Below are positions 32,554 through 48,212 of a stretch of DNA of 64,000 nt, in pieces. The translations under genes and the position numbers were made by a program. The notes below the pieces were generated by a model. The model saw nothing but the letters and a program-made list of their open reading frames with translations, did no database searches and had not been told where the DNA came from. This DNA comes from Vermamoeba vermiformis (taxonomy: Eukaryota; Tubulinea; Echinamoebida): contig JBEWZL010000278.1 of NCBI GenBank assembly GCA_045837725.1, positions 186,001-250,000 on the forward strand, in the 5' to 3' direction. Each line of letters begins with the position of its first letter. Position 1 is the stretch's first letter.

Positions 32554-32992
32554 TCCACCTTACAAAATATCAAAAAAAATATTAAAACTGGGGTTTGGGG
32601 TAATGGGTTAGTACTGGTTTTGGTGGCAACCACCGCATCTGTACCTTTATTTACGTACCATAAAGAGCTTTTAATATTAATTAGCGATTGGTTCATTTTC
32701 TATTTTATCCTTCTGTCACATTTATGACGCGTTTTTCCATGCTACCTATAGTAATTGATTTCAGCGTAATTCCACTGTAATTACATAATAACATGATAAT
32801 GATAATCGTACACCGAAACACTCGTTCATTGCATTCTTATTAATGATGCTTGTGCATAATTACGCAAGTGTCCGTATCGCGACTCTATTCCGAACCGATT
32901 CACACAACGAGTGTCTAAAATTGCTGTTTAATGTCGCCATTTTAGCTCTTTTGAATAATGATAACAACAAATACTAAATGTTAATTGTAAAT
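32554..32992. other. Intergenic, no gene seen
   Basis: 3' flank of U2 and promoter side of the 7TM receptor gene, both on the plus strand. The minus-strand open frame over U2 is a shadow of the RNA gene. Confidence 0.5.
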
Positions 32993-35900
32993 ATGAAACT
33001 ATTGCTAGTCGTAGCTGTCGTTTGTTGTCTGAATGTTGCAAGATCAGGTAAAAATAGGCGAGACATTTGATAGACAAATCATAATACTAATGCCTCATAA
33101 TATTTGTTATTAGCTGCCCCTGTAGCAACTAGCGCGACGTATCAGGTAGAAAAACAAAACTCGGTGATTTGGAATTACACTGACATTATCGGATCCCAGG
33201 TTAAAAGCGCCACTATTAATGGTATCGAGTACAAGGCAGCAGTATTTAATGCGGAGTTCGACCAGGACCTATACGTCTTGGATAACTTTCCCTGTCAATG
33301 CGGGATGTGCTCAACGAATGTTTTGACAACAGCAGCAAACGAAAATTCTTTCAATTTCACTGATTTAGCCATTGGAAAGTGGGAAGAGGTAACGCAAGCA
33401 TATTTAATTAATGAATTTGGCGCGATAATAATTTTTTGAAAGGGCGAACTGATTGGAACGCAATCTATAAAATATTATCGATTGGATACCAGTGCAGAGC
33501 AGCTATGTCATCATATTACCATTGAGGTTGAAGTATTTCATGGCTTTGCAAGCGTTGTTGTGGCTACTGGACGGTATGTCAAGGTTTGCATAACTTGCCT
33601 TATTTGGAAAAAATACGAGACTCTGGATGAAACTTGTCAAGATTCGATATTTGTTTATGCCCAACCAAATTATTTAATTAGAATTATTAAATCGTTCACA
33701 AGTTCGTGTAATGTGAGCCGATCCGAACATGAGACAGAAACTAATTAGTGCTTTAGAATTCCTTCATTAGCCGATTACGATTGGTACAGACCTGTAACTG
33801 GACGAAGAATTTTCAAATTATGCAATTCACACGCGGCCTATGGACAGGGCCGATTTTATGTCGGAGTGGTCGTCAATCAGCACAACGAATACAATTTATA
33901 CAAGATTAGATACATCACTGAAAAGAACCCCGATTGTCCGCCATTAACTCCGAACCCCGCGATTCCATCAGGTACGAGATATCTCCGGAGATATTTCCTG
34001 GTTTACTCAAATATTAGTAGATTATCCCGAAGGCTTCCAATGGCTGCAAGACGGTCGAGCCACAATTGGCTTCGTAGAGCGCGAGTCCTATAAATATTAT
34101 GGATTTCAAATCACCACTCAGTGCACAAGATTCGCCGTGTCGCTGCAGAAGAACTCATCGGGTGAAGCAGATCTGTACATGTCGGTCGACAACAAGCCTC
34201 TCGGATTGTTCCAGCCACTCGACCCACGTCGTGATTGGCTGTCAAACAACGACGGAGACGATGTCATATCTATTCACTATTGTCATGACGCACCGCCTCC
34301 CTTTACGTTTTTCTTGGCGGTGACAGCTTTTGACACGGAGACTGGCTTTGATATTATTGCGACTACGCGTAAGTTCAACATCGATAAATATTATATAGCA
34401 CTTTTATTGAACCATTGTGTTCAGAGAATGAGTTTGTACTGTGGCCTTTGAGCGGACTTGCATTGAATTCTCCAAACACGCACTTGGCACGTACGTTTCG
34501 CGACACTTGAAGAAAGCGGTGGAATATTTACGATTTAACATTTATTTAGACTCTTTTCGTCTTGAATGTGACTCGCCTGATGGTACTGCAAATGAACAGT
34601 TCTTCTGCGAGTTCCCGTCGTATCTGGACTGCTACCAAGATGTCTTTCACTGCTGTTTTCCGTTCTATCCAATCTCTGCCATTCAAACTCCGAATCCGTT
34701 GTGGCCGTGGAACGCTGGTGACTCGTCATTGAAAGCTTTTTCAGAAATTTTGTGGTATGATTTGGCAACGCTTAAATTTTCGCGATTGTAATGTTTTCAT
34801 AGGGACGACATGGATTATAATCAAACTCATCAAGCCAATCGCTTCACGGTTGTATTGATGATCTCGCAGCGAGATGAAGACAGCATCAACTTGTTTTCGC
34901 AAACTACAGACTTTGGCAAGTGCAGAATGATTTGGACCGGTCAAATTACAAACAGCGATGGAGAAGTACGTGCACTAAACAATTATAACCCAGACAAACG
35001 TTAATAATCGATCGTAGGCCATAAGAGATGAGTTAACATTTCAGCCGGCGAATTTGAACTGCACAAAATCATTCGAGAACTTGGTTCAATCGAGCGCAGA
35101 TATCATTAATGAAATGTCACTTTCAGTGGACTATTTAGAACTCACGAAGGCTCACTACATGGTAATTGCAGTGCAATTTTGTTTCGGTGTTTATACCGAC
35201 ATTTTTTGTTACCCGGACCAATTCCTCCTCTGGCAATATTCATTAATTTAATGATACACCTGGTCCAACTAATTTTATCTTGTATTAAGCTCAATTTCGA
35301 GTTTTTGCTTGAGGACTGGTATGGATGCAACGAGTTTATTCTTGGACTAGGCAACACAACCAACTTCGACGTCGTGCAATCTGATCTTCAAGTCTGCTTA
35401 CACTACCCTGTATGTAGTGTACAAATATTGAAATACCGGTAGCTAATTCTTTCAGAATACTCCTGAGTACAACAGCGATCCGTGCTGCACGCCAGCGTAC
35501 GTAGTTTTTACAAGCGTAATATCATCTTGCTAATCAATTCTTAGTTTATTGAACGATCAGTGCTGTGCAACGAGTGACTTGACGTTCAGTTCGAAGTTAC
35601 TTAAACAGGCCAACGAATCACTCATCGCGTCAAAGTGCTCCAACCCCACGTGCTCGCTGAAACAGCTAGACAATTTAGTGGGCATTCAAAGCGCTATTGT
35701 AAATCCTGAGACCGGCTGCACGGCTTCTTTTAGACGCGAAGCTAATTCTGCTAAATACGACGGCTATCAGTCGTTCATCAACACGTGCCAGTACGAGATC
35801 TTGGGCGAGAGATTGCAAGGCATAAAATGCTCTGCCAATTCCGATTGTTACAGTAACGTGTGCAACAAAACTACAGGACTATGTTCGCAAGGCAAGGCAG

Positions 35901-38900
35901 AGTTGATTGACGTACGTACACGAGATTCACGATTATTGAAATGTCTAACTTGACTATTAGTGTCTCGTATCAAAAATTGATACTAGCATTGCTCGTTTCA
36001 TGTTCAACAATTGGGGACTCAAAGAGAACGTCACTAGCACGAGATTGGCTGAAGAACTGGTCACTCGCTACACTCTGTCAAACACTTGTGTTGGTCCAAC
36101 AGGCATTGACTATCGGTAAGTGTGACACGTGTCAATTTTTTTACACCTTTGGAACTAACGTTGATTAGCGATCATTACTTGTACGGCCGTGAAGAGCAAA
36201 CTTGCACCGATGAATGTCCTCCGTCAAGAGAGCCTCGATGCTTGGACAAGACGTGTCCAGTGCCTGCTGAATGCGACGAGGAACAAAGTGGCATTTGTTA
36301 TCGATCTTACGTAAGTCCAGTCTGTGTTTCAGTAGGACGTAACTGTGCTAACATTTGTCGTAGCGATTGATTCGCGGTGAGCCGTCACAATGCTTGAACG
36401 ACAAGACGTGCAACTGGCTCGATTGTTCACAACTCTCTGATGTACAGTGTCAAACGGACTGTGCTAATTTCGTCGAGCCTGAGTTCTGCGGCGATTGTAG
36501 CTCTGGCTCGTTGCCTTGTAGAGACACGGGACTGAACCAAACTGCCTGCAGTGAGGGCATTTGTGACATTGAAGGCGTGCCATTGAACGAAGTAAGGTTC
36601 TACCCTGCCATCTATATTTTCCTACTAATCCTCGTGCAGTGCCTGACCACGGGTGTGTGTAATGCCAAATGCGATAACTCTTCTTGCCTCAACGAGACCT
36701 CATGTGCCGTTAGTGGCATTGTAAGTAGATTTAAGCTGTAATGACATCAACGACTAACAAACATAGTGCTCGGATCAAGCGCTGTTTGCCGATTACATTG
36801 CTAAATACGGAGCGGATGGAATTTGTCTCAAGCCCAAAGGCCACGAGCTCAACTTCATCGCCACTTGTGCCTCAGAAGAAATCAATAGTCCATTTGGCTG
36901 TGGCCTTCCTCAGTACTTGAACGAGACCTCGTGCACTTCCGCAGGACATATGTGGTGGACTTGGGCCACGGATCGAGACAGCTGCTTGAGCTTTAAGACT
37001 TGCTGCCGAGTCTATTTTTGGCAACAGCTTTGTGAGCTGGAAAGATCAAGAACAATGTGCTAGTTGTCACGGCGAGTTTAGTACAGCGTTTACTTGGTCG
37101 AATGGCACGTGGCGTTATGGCAATGTACGACCGTTAGTCTGGATGTCACGTGGTTATGTTTCAGTGAACAAGTTCGGCGAATCATTTGACATTATTGCCT
37201 TGAGAAAGGCTGTCAGTGCTGCTATTGTGAGCAGAATTTCTCCAGCCTACACAACTGAAGCTGTTTGCAGGCAAGTTTGAGACATCTTTCATTGACTTGG
37301 GTGAGAGTATTATACTGACCTTTGGCTACAGGTACAGCGGCAGTGTCAATGTGTTGAATACTTTGCTGTGTGATTGCAACTCTAACTTCGACTCTGCCGG
37401 CAATTGTTACGACAACTACGCCACTTCAACGCTCATAGGAGTGGTGCGTGCCTGTCCTTACATCACTTCTTCAGTCACGGTATGTTGTTTACGCTTAGTA
37501 TATCCCAAAGAGCTAACCGTTCAACAAGGCCTCGCCTGCCACGTTGCGAGTGTTCGCCGACACCATGTCAGCTGATTCGTTCTGCAAAGCTGTGCAACTT
37601 GAATCAACAAGTGCCTCTTTCTACACGTCGGAATCGAGCATCGCTTTGTCTTCGGAGATCTACAATAAGAGGTAATCACTGTGTAATTCCTTCAGTGTGA
37701 CACCCGTCAACTAATGCTGGCTCCTTCAGAATTCCCAACGATTATGCCGTGGTTAATAACGCACATGGTGGCATTGTCGGACAAATTATTTCTGACGGTG
37801 TCATTATCAACATTGATTTGAGCGATGGCACAACATTGGCGAATCCATTTGAGCTCTGCATTGACATTGATCAAGACATTGGCCGTGCCCCTGCTTACTC
37901 TGTGTACGGCTTTGGACAGCTATTGTAAGTATATCACCATTTATAGTCTTCGTACCTAAATGTGGGTTTATTAGGCCTAATGGCACTATTGTCTTGCTTG
38001 ACAACGAAGTCACAACAACGTCAACAAGTGTTTGTGCACGAGTGCTCAACGGCACTTATTTCGCAATTGCTCGACAAGATGGGGACTGGCAGAGTGTTCA
38101 GCCATATGACGAGCTCCAAGCAACACTCAAATGGGTTGGTCTCGCGTTGTACTTTGTCGTGGTCATCTTTGGCGTGTTTCAACTTGCCTTTGTAGCCACG
38201 AACTTCCGCTCATTGATTCGTGGCCAGCAGAAGATCGTCTTTGTGACCATTGTCCTTGTCTTTAATATACGTGAGTATTAAATCGCCTACTGATACTTGT
38301 GTACTAACATTTAGTAGTTCGAGGTGTCTACTTTGCACTGCCAGTCAACTCGTTCAAAGAGTTCTACATTGTGCAGTACTTGCTCTTCGAGCTACCCACC
38401 TTCTTGTTCTTCACAATTTACACCATCATTCTTTACCTCTGGTACGTTATCATAGTATTTCTTACGTCCTAGTCTCATGTTCATTCACTTCACAGGAGTG
38501 GCGTGCTTATCAAACAATCAGTATTGTCCAAGGGCAAGGCACGAGTGCGAGTCCGTAAAATACGCACAGTGTACATTGTTGTGAATGCCATCATGTACGC
38601 AGTGTTTGTGGCATTAGTGTTGCTCAATCAGCTCTTGCCGCAAGCTCAACAAGAGTGCAAGATTGGATCTGCTAGTAACGCTACTTCGGCACGATATTAC
38701 ATCATTTTGGCGTATCAAATTTTCATTGCAGCTGTGTGCTTTGGCGTCAGCTTGGCCTTCATGATTCAAGGCATTCAGTTTATTATCGTAAGCGCCGTAC
38801 TTAATCAACTGGTAGTTCTTAAACTTATCGCTTCACAGATATTTAAACGAGCTAAAATGGTCAACACATCGGGCAGCAAAGATCGAAGAAGACACTTAGT

Positions 38901-39464
38901 ATGATATCAGTATTATTCAAGTTGACACCTTTGTTGACACTTTTGACATTTTAGATTACGTTCATCGCCGTGACGTGTACTGCACTCTTCATCGGTCGTA
39001 CAATTGTGTTCTTGTACGCAGCAGTGACAGGCAATCCAGTGACCATCATTATCTTCGTCTTGTTCGAAGTACTGCCCTCACTAGCGCTGTTGTACTACTT
39101 GCGACCGTACGACTGGCAGCGACCATTCTCCACGGCCAAGAACTCGTCGGGCACTGACGGCAAATCTTCGCACAAGAGCACGCGATTGAGCACGGTATCT
39201 GGCAAGCTGGAGAACATGACTTCAACAAGCAGCATGGGCCCTGATGACTCGACGAAGTCTCCAAAGTCACCAGCAGCTATTCAAACTGTCACTACACCTC
39301 AACAGATAACAGATCCAGCGCTCAAATCAAGCTCATCTGATAGCTCTGGCGAGGAACCAAATGCTACGGCATTAAGTACTGCTGACAATGAAGAGCAAGA
39401 GCAGTATCCGCTCAGTGATGACTCGTCTAGCGAAAGCGGAAGTGAACAAGAAAATGACGTGTAA
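32993..39464 (+). CDS. 7TM receptor (TOM1/THH1-like) with very large cysteine-rich ectodomain
   Basis: About 20 exons. A signal peptide (MKLLLVVAVVCCLNVARS) opens an ectodomain of roughly 1300 residues. The first part holds two or three beta-rich modules (for example YWYRPVTGRRIFKL-like and VGVVVNQHNEYNLY). The rest is cysteine-rich with many N-glycosylation sites (LNETSC, CNKTTGLC, CDNSSCLNE). Seven helices follow between about 38120 and 39110; LLFELPTFLFFTIYTIILYLW and FVLFEVLPSLALLYYLRPYDW resemble the TOM1/TOM3/THH1 family. The cytosolic tail is Ser/Asp/Glu-rich and ends EQENDV. One frame change at a five-T run (37014-37018) is best read as an extra T, giving CCRVYFGNSFVSWKD. One intron carries the TGACACGTGTCA palindrome. 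Ligand unknown; a surface-sensing role is inferred. Confidence 0.8.
36123..36134. repeat. Intronic palindrome TGACACGTGTCA, copy 4
   Basis: Starts six bases after the GTAAGT donor of an intron (36117-36169) in the 7TM receptor gene. Confidence 0.9.
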
Positions 39465-39598
39465 AATAACTGGCAAGTGTAATTAGATTAAATTTTTGTT
39501 TTATTTTTATTTCATAGGCTCAATGACTGTTTGGGTGCGATTGATTGAAAAAATATATTATTATTAATTATTAATTAAATGACCCGGCGACCGATCGA

Positions 39599-42344
39599 TT
39601 AATCTGGTGCTTTCTGCTTATCGTCAGAAGCTTTCGATAAACGAGCAACTCTGAGGCAAGCCAACTCGTTTCTAGCGGCATTGGAGTGGTTGTACACAGT
39701 CTCATTGAACGCCTGTGTAGCATCCTTGCCCAAATACGCTTGAATCAACTTGCGACCACCAGGGTGTTGGTCGATAAATTCAGTGACGTCGTGAATAACG
39801 TCATCGATCAAAATCAACGACGCGCCTTCAGCGACACGGGACTGATACTGTTGCATGCTCATTTCAGGGAGGTCATCGAAAGAGCGGCCCCAATTGAACT
39901 TGGACTTCTCTTGATCGATCTTCTTTTGGATCATGCTGATGCGACCCTTGGCAAAGAGATCTTTCTTGAATTTCTTCAAGTTGTAGGTCAGACCAACCTT
40001 GCTCAAAGTGTAGATGAGCCACTTTCCTATTCATCAATCCATATTAGTACAAGTCCGTGATATATATTGGGTGACACGTGTCATGTCAAAAAATAAGTGG
40101 AAGTTGAACGTACCAGGGTCATAGTGGTACCACAAGAGGCCATTACGATAGTCATAAGGGAACTCGTGGTGGAAGTTGTGGAATCCTTCACCCCAAGTCC
40201 ACAGTGACACGAAGATGCTGTCACGCGGGGTACGTTGATCGCTGTAAGTAGCGTCACCCCAGTAGTGGGCCAAACTGTTGATGAAGAAGGTGAACTGTTG
40301 GATGAACACGGCCTTAGTGAAGCCAGCAATGAGCAAGCCACCGAGCCAGTCACCCCAGCCAAAGCCAGCGATCAACATGGGCATGATCAAGCCGAAGAAG
40401 ATGGCAAGAGGTGCGTAGTAGCGGTGTTGGAATTGCAACATAGGATCAGCCTCCAAGTCACTAATGTCAGTCTTGACGATCTCGTGGAAGTCAGGGCCCC
40501 AAGCATCACGCTTCCAGAACATCCAGCCAATGTGCGAGTGGAAGAAACCTTGCTTGGCATTGTACGGATCTTTCTTCGTGTCCGTGAATCGGTGGTGAAT
40601 TCTGTGATCGTGGCACCAGCTGAAGCACGAGCCTTCGAAGGTCCAGGTAGCCATCACCAAGAGGGGCAACTTGACGATCGGATGGGCATCGTACGAGCGA
40701 TGAGACCACAGTCTGTGGTAGCCAGAAGTGATGCCAACGCCACCGACGTAGAACATGATGAAGGCTAGGATGGCAGTCTTGAGCGGAATGTCAATGAAGA
40801 ACGGTGCAATGATGCCGCAGATGGTCGAAACAACGAGCCAAATAGTGACGGTCCAATCGAGTTTAGTGAACAGAGTGCTGATGCTGAGACCAGTGCTGTC
40901 ATCAGCATACAAGTACTTCCACAACGAGGTCTCTTGGATGCGCTAGAGATTTAAATTAATAAAGATTTCCTTTTATGGAATTACTAAGAATATCGTAATT
41001 ATTACCTTGTCGAGTTTCTTTTGCATCAAAGCATAAGCCTTCTTGATGTTGTAGCTAGGAATGCTTTGAATGTTGTCAGAGGCAGCAACAGCCATGTAGT
41101 TCAAGTTGTCAGACAAGAGCTCGACCCACTTGGGGAACTTGACTGTTGAGAATGAAAACTCGAGATCTTTCTTCGCGGAGTTAAAATCCTTTTGGAACTG
41201 TTCCTTAGCGTTCTCAAAATCCTTCTGCAACTGTTCCTTGGCGTTAGAAATGTGTTCTTTGTACTCATTGTAACGCTCTTCGGCGGCTTTAAGGATCGTA
41301 GCGTGAGGGAGCTGATGCGCTTTTTGGAACGAGCTGGCCCAGAAGTGATAGACGGCCAAAGGAATGAAATAGTACTTGAACAAGCCCCACCAGCCAAGGT
41401 TCATGGCCATCAAGGGGAAGAACAGGCAGACAAAGGCGTAGATCAAAACCATGTTGACTGCGGTTCGCTTGTTGAGATTCAGATGCGCGCTGACTTGAGC
41501 CTTAGCCCATTGCCATGAGGACGCAAAGAACCAGAAGGGTGATGACAGCAATCCTATATTAGCAAGAGAATAGTCGTTAGAATTGGTTGTTACACATGTT
41601 CCAAGATCTGGTCTCAAAGTGACTTGTGCAAGATTGAATCACATATCAACGGAATCGCATTAAATCCTTAGTATTATAGTAATAACGGTATTCATATAAT
41701 GCATTATTGCTTACTTGATTTGTTAAAGTATTGGCGCCAAGATTGGAAGGGAGTCATCAAGGGCAACAGACAGAGAGTTCCGACAATATCATTGACGGTA
41801 TTATTCTCGAAGAATGCATCATTGCTGCATGCATAGGCTACAGTAAGGAGCTAGTATAAGCAGCGTTAGCATTTTGAAGATTGAACGGATCTAATATTTG
41901 TGTTGACACTTTCGGGTTGCAAATTTAAATTGATTCAAAATATGCATTTACAATGCTAAAGCGCGAACAAGTATGTCATTTAATAATTAGATGGTATAAA
42001 ATTTTGATCCGATCAGATTGAAATCATGAAATTTTTTCATTATCATCAATCGACTTACGCCTGTAACCGAAGTGCCTAAGAACAACCAGCCAATGGGTAG
42101 AAGATACCACGGAGTATTTGCGATGATTACGACACCGAGCGTAACAAAGGACAGGATCTTGATCAACGACCAGATCGCCTTTGTGGTGCTTTTTTGGAAC
42201 ACCTATGACAGATAAAACATTAATATACCATTCATTGAATGAATTGAAGCAGAAGAGAATTAAACTAAACGATGGGAATCAATCATTTACCTCTCTTGGC
42301 ACGAGATCTGCCAATGGAGGCATAGGAGCCACAAGCGAGGCCAT
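39599..42344 (-). CDS. Tripartite fatty-acid desaturase: His-less DesA-like domain, Delta-9-type domain, cytochrome b5; 712 aa
   Basis: Six exons (42291-42344, 42059-42202, 41715-41850, 41006-41553, 40114-40942, 39599-40026) sum to 713 codons. Residues 1-290 align with DesA/FAD6-type desaturases (TPWYLLPIGWLFLGTSVTG, VNDIVGTLCLLPLM, GWWGLFKYYFIPLAVYHFW, IPSYNI). Its first His box reads AYACSND instead of GHDCGH, the second is deleted, and the third is replaced (LNYMAVAA). Residues 300-570 are an intact stearoyl-CoA-type desaturase with HRLWSH, HRIHH and HNFHH. The last 100 residues are cytochrome b5 (HPGG, NHSNAAR), as in yeast OLE1. The enzyme should make Delta-9 double bonds at the ER using its own b5; the first domain is a likely pseudoenzyme. 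A helical charged linker (NAKEQLQKDFENAKEQFQKD) sits inside domain 1. Confidence 0.88.
40072..40083. repeat. Intronic palindrome TGACACGTGTCA, copy 5
   Basis: Inside the last intron (40027-40113) of the desaturase gene. Confidence 0.9.
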
Positions 42345-42898
42345 GAGCTGTGTTTGTTCGTCAAATATGGATTGCTGAAAAGACTGCCGTGCACTGGACC
42401 GCCAAAAAAAGTTGCGACGGACCGCTCGTGGACGGAGATCCCCAGAGAGATTGACACGTGGTCCCGAAATAACTCATTCTCCGATCTGACTCCTCAACGG
42501 CCAACTAATTTACCAAAATCCACGAAAATTAGCCATTAAATTAACTCCTCTTTAGGGAAATGGCCGGTTCCTAAGGCACCGTTGAATGTTCCAAGTAAGT
42601 AAAGTGCACGGCCCGCCATATTATTTAATCGATGAAACAAGCCAAAATATAAGTCATTAATCGAGAAGTAGTGAATAACTAATTTTGTTGGCCATCCTTT
42701 CGTCCAGAAATTCACGAAAAAATGTTCTTCTCGCAGATGCACCAGTTCCTTATGCCATAATGCACAATGGCTTTCTCGACTTGCTGCAGGGTATTATTAA
42801 GGCTAAATATTAAATATTTTTGAAATTGCTTTGCTTTTTCTTGTGGTTGCACCATCGAGCTGATTATTTTTTTGCTGTTGTTCTGAAGAGCACAACTC
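42345..42898. other. Divergent promoter region between desaturase and SMNDC1 genes
   Basis: 554 bp with both genes pointing away. A half-palindrome, TTGACACGTGG, lies near 42451. A minus-strand open frame at 42536-42742 ends in a 27-codon stretch (MAGRALYLLG...) that I judged too short and unsupported to call. Confidence 0.45.
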
Positions 42899-43741
42899 AT
42901 GGCGGATCTTACACCAGAACAGCTCGAGCAACAAATTGCCGAGTTTGCAGAGCAATTAGCTAGTGTCGAATTTGCACTGCGAGCGGATCCGACGAACTCA
43001 GAATTATTGGATGCGAAAAAGAGTTTGGATGAAGTATTGAAAGAGCTCCACGACATTCAAGAATTAAGGAAAAAAATTGAAAAAAAAGAAACAACCACAA
43101 ATAACAATAATACAGCACCGTCCTCTGAAAAACTCAAAGCAGTTCAAGATGCAGCCGCGAGCAAAGGAATTTATGTTGGCATGCTTTGTGAGGCTCTTTA
43201 CAGCGGAGACAGCCAATGGTACAATGCACGCGTTACTGATATTAATGCTGATGGTGTTGTAGTTGTATTTGATGGCTATGGTAACGTGGAAACGATCGAT
43301 CCCAAGAAAGATTCAATCCGCGCACGTCAAGAAAAAGCTCCTCTTGCTGGCAAAAAACGAAAAGAGCCTGAAACATCATCTTCAGTAGCATTAGAACACA
43401 TTCCCAAGTCATTACAAATTCTACCAACAGATTCTGAAAAAGTTCGTCTGATGAAGAAAAAGAGGATCAAGCAACTCAAATCTAAGACTCGTTTCCAGCA
43501 ACTTGAAGAGGATACCACCAAGAAAAAATCTTCATGGCAAGACTTTTTGAATACAGCCAACAAGAAACAAAAGACGACGAGTACGATCGCGCCTAAAGAA
43601 AGCATTTTCCGCAGTCCCGACACTGTGGATGGACGCGTCGGAGTTGTTGGATCGGGCAAGGGCATGACTCCGAACCCTACGAGCAATATCAAGCCTGTCG
43701 TACCCAAAAACAAGACCACTGTCGATTTGCCCTTCAAGTAA
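42899..43741 (+). CDS. SMNDC1: Survival-motor-neuron-domain splicing factor SPF30, 280 aa
   Basis: A single-exon gene. The N-terminal coiled coil (LTPEQLEQQIAEFAEQLASVE) is followed by a Tudor domain at about residues 92-150 (GMLCEALYSGDSQWYNARV, VVVVFDGYGNVE). The Tudor domain binds symmetrically dimethylated arginines on Sm proteins. The basic C-terminal half (KKKRIKQLKSKTRFQQLEE, KKKSSWQDFL) matches human SMNDC1/SPF30, which is needed to form mature spliceosomes. Length is close to the human 238 aa, with about 40 extra C-terminal residues. No intron is present, which is unusual beside intron-rich neighbours. Confidence 0.92.
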   Translation: MADLTPEQLEQQIAEFAEQLASVEFALRADPTNSELLDAKKSLDEVLKELHDIQELRKKIEKKETTTNNNNTAPSSEKLKAVQDAAASKGIYVGMLCEALYSGDSQWYNARVTDINADGVVVVFDGYGNVETIDPKKDSIRARQEKAPLAGKKRKEPETSSSVALEHIPKSLQILPTDSEKVRLMKKKRIKQLKSKTRFQQLEEDTTKKKSSWQDFLNTANKKQKTTSTIAPKESIFRSPDTVDGRVGVVGSGKGMTPNPTSNIKPVVPKNKTTVDLPFK

Positions 43742-43862
43742 CCTGTAATATATCCTTATAAATAATTGCTTCGTTCAGAAATCTTTAAATTAGTTTAATA
43801 TGAAATCACCTGCTTCTAGAGGCTCGTGTTGATTCACCATTTTGAACTTATTCTTTCAAGCG

Positions 43863-44254
43863 AATGACGGCCTGTCGAACAAATAGTGATCCCACCACAT
43901 CCTTGCGACCCTCCTACAGATGGCTAAATTATTGCAGAGTGCATTGTCGTGATAACACGGCCACTGTTGGTTAGATTGACGGCGAAGTGATGCACGTGTG
44001 TCTGTGCGCTGATTGTGCGCCACAAGTGCGCAACCAGGCAATCTGCCCACTTGACAGAGTTCCTGTCGACGATAAGGGTAGAGATTGTGAATGATCGAGG
44101 GGAGGTCCAGTTGTGTCCAGACAAGCATTGTCTTTATCATTGGCACGTGTCGCATTTGCGACAACCGCGGCACACGAGCAACCTTCTGCGCGCAGAATGT
44201 TACTATGGTGCGGCAGATAAACCTGATGACAACGCTGTGCGTATCTATTTCTAG
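43863..44254 (+). pseudogene. RING-finger-like remnant or unresolved small gene
   Basis: The plus-strand frame from 43863 (MTACRTNSDPTT) runs through NYCRVHCRDNTATV, a TAG, then MHVCLCADCAPQVRNQAICPLDRVPV, ending at a TGA near 44095. The second half has the spacing of the C-terminal half of a RING finger (C-x-C-x2-C..CP-x-D). The TAG sits in the same frame, so the copy is either decayed or spliced in a way I cannot see. A second frame, ending NAVRIYF at 44254, may be its tail. The region is the 695-bp interval between SMNDC1 and the leucyl-tRNA synthetase gene; I see nothing else in it. Confidence 0.3.
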
Positions 44255-44436
44255 TTGTGTAATGAATTCATAAGTATTTAATAAAAAAATCGGTCATTTT
44301 GGAATTGACGAGCGAACAGAATGGTTTTCATTATTTCCAATTAGTATTTACTCAATACACAAAGACGACAAATACAATCACGAGGCCTTATTTGTACGAT
44401 TCATATTACTAGCTGAGTTCACTGAAGTTGTTAGTA

Positions 44437-48195
<3,759 letters not shown>

Positions 48196-48212
48196 AATCA
48201 AAGCCCCGTGTT

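Noticed and set aside
32475-32696. Open frame on the minus strand over U2
   Set aside because: It overlaps the conserved snRNA and has no protein features.
40235-40768. Long plus-strand open frame antisense to the desaturase
   Set aside because: Codon mirror of a strongly conserved coding exon; no domains.
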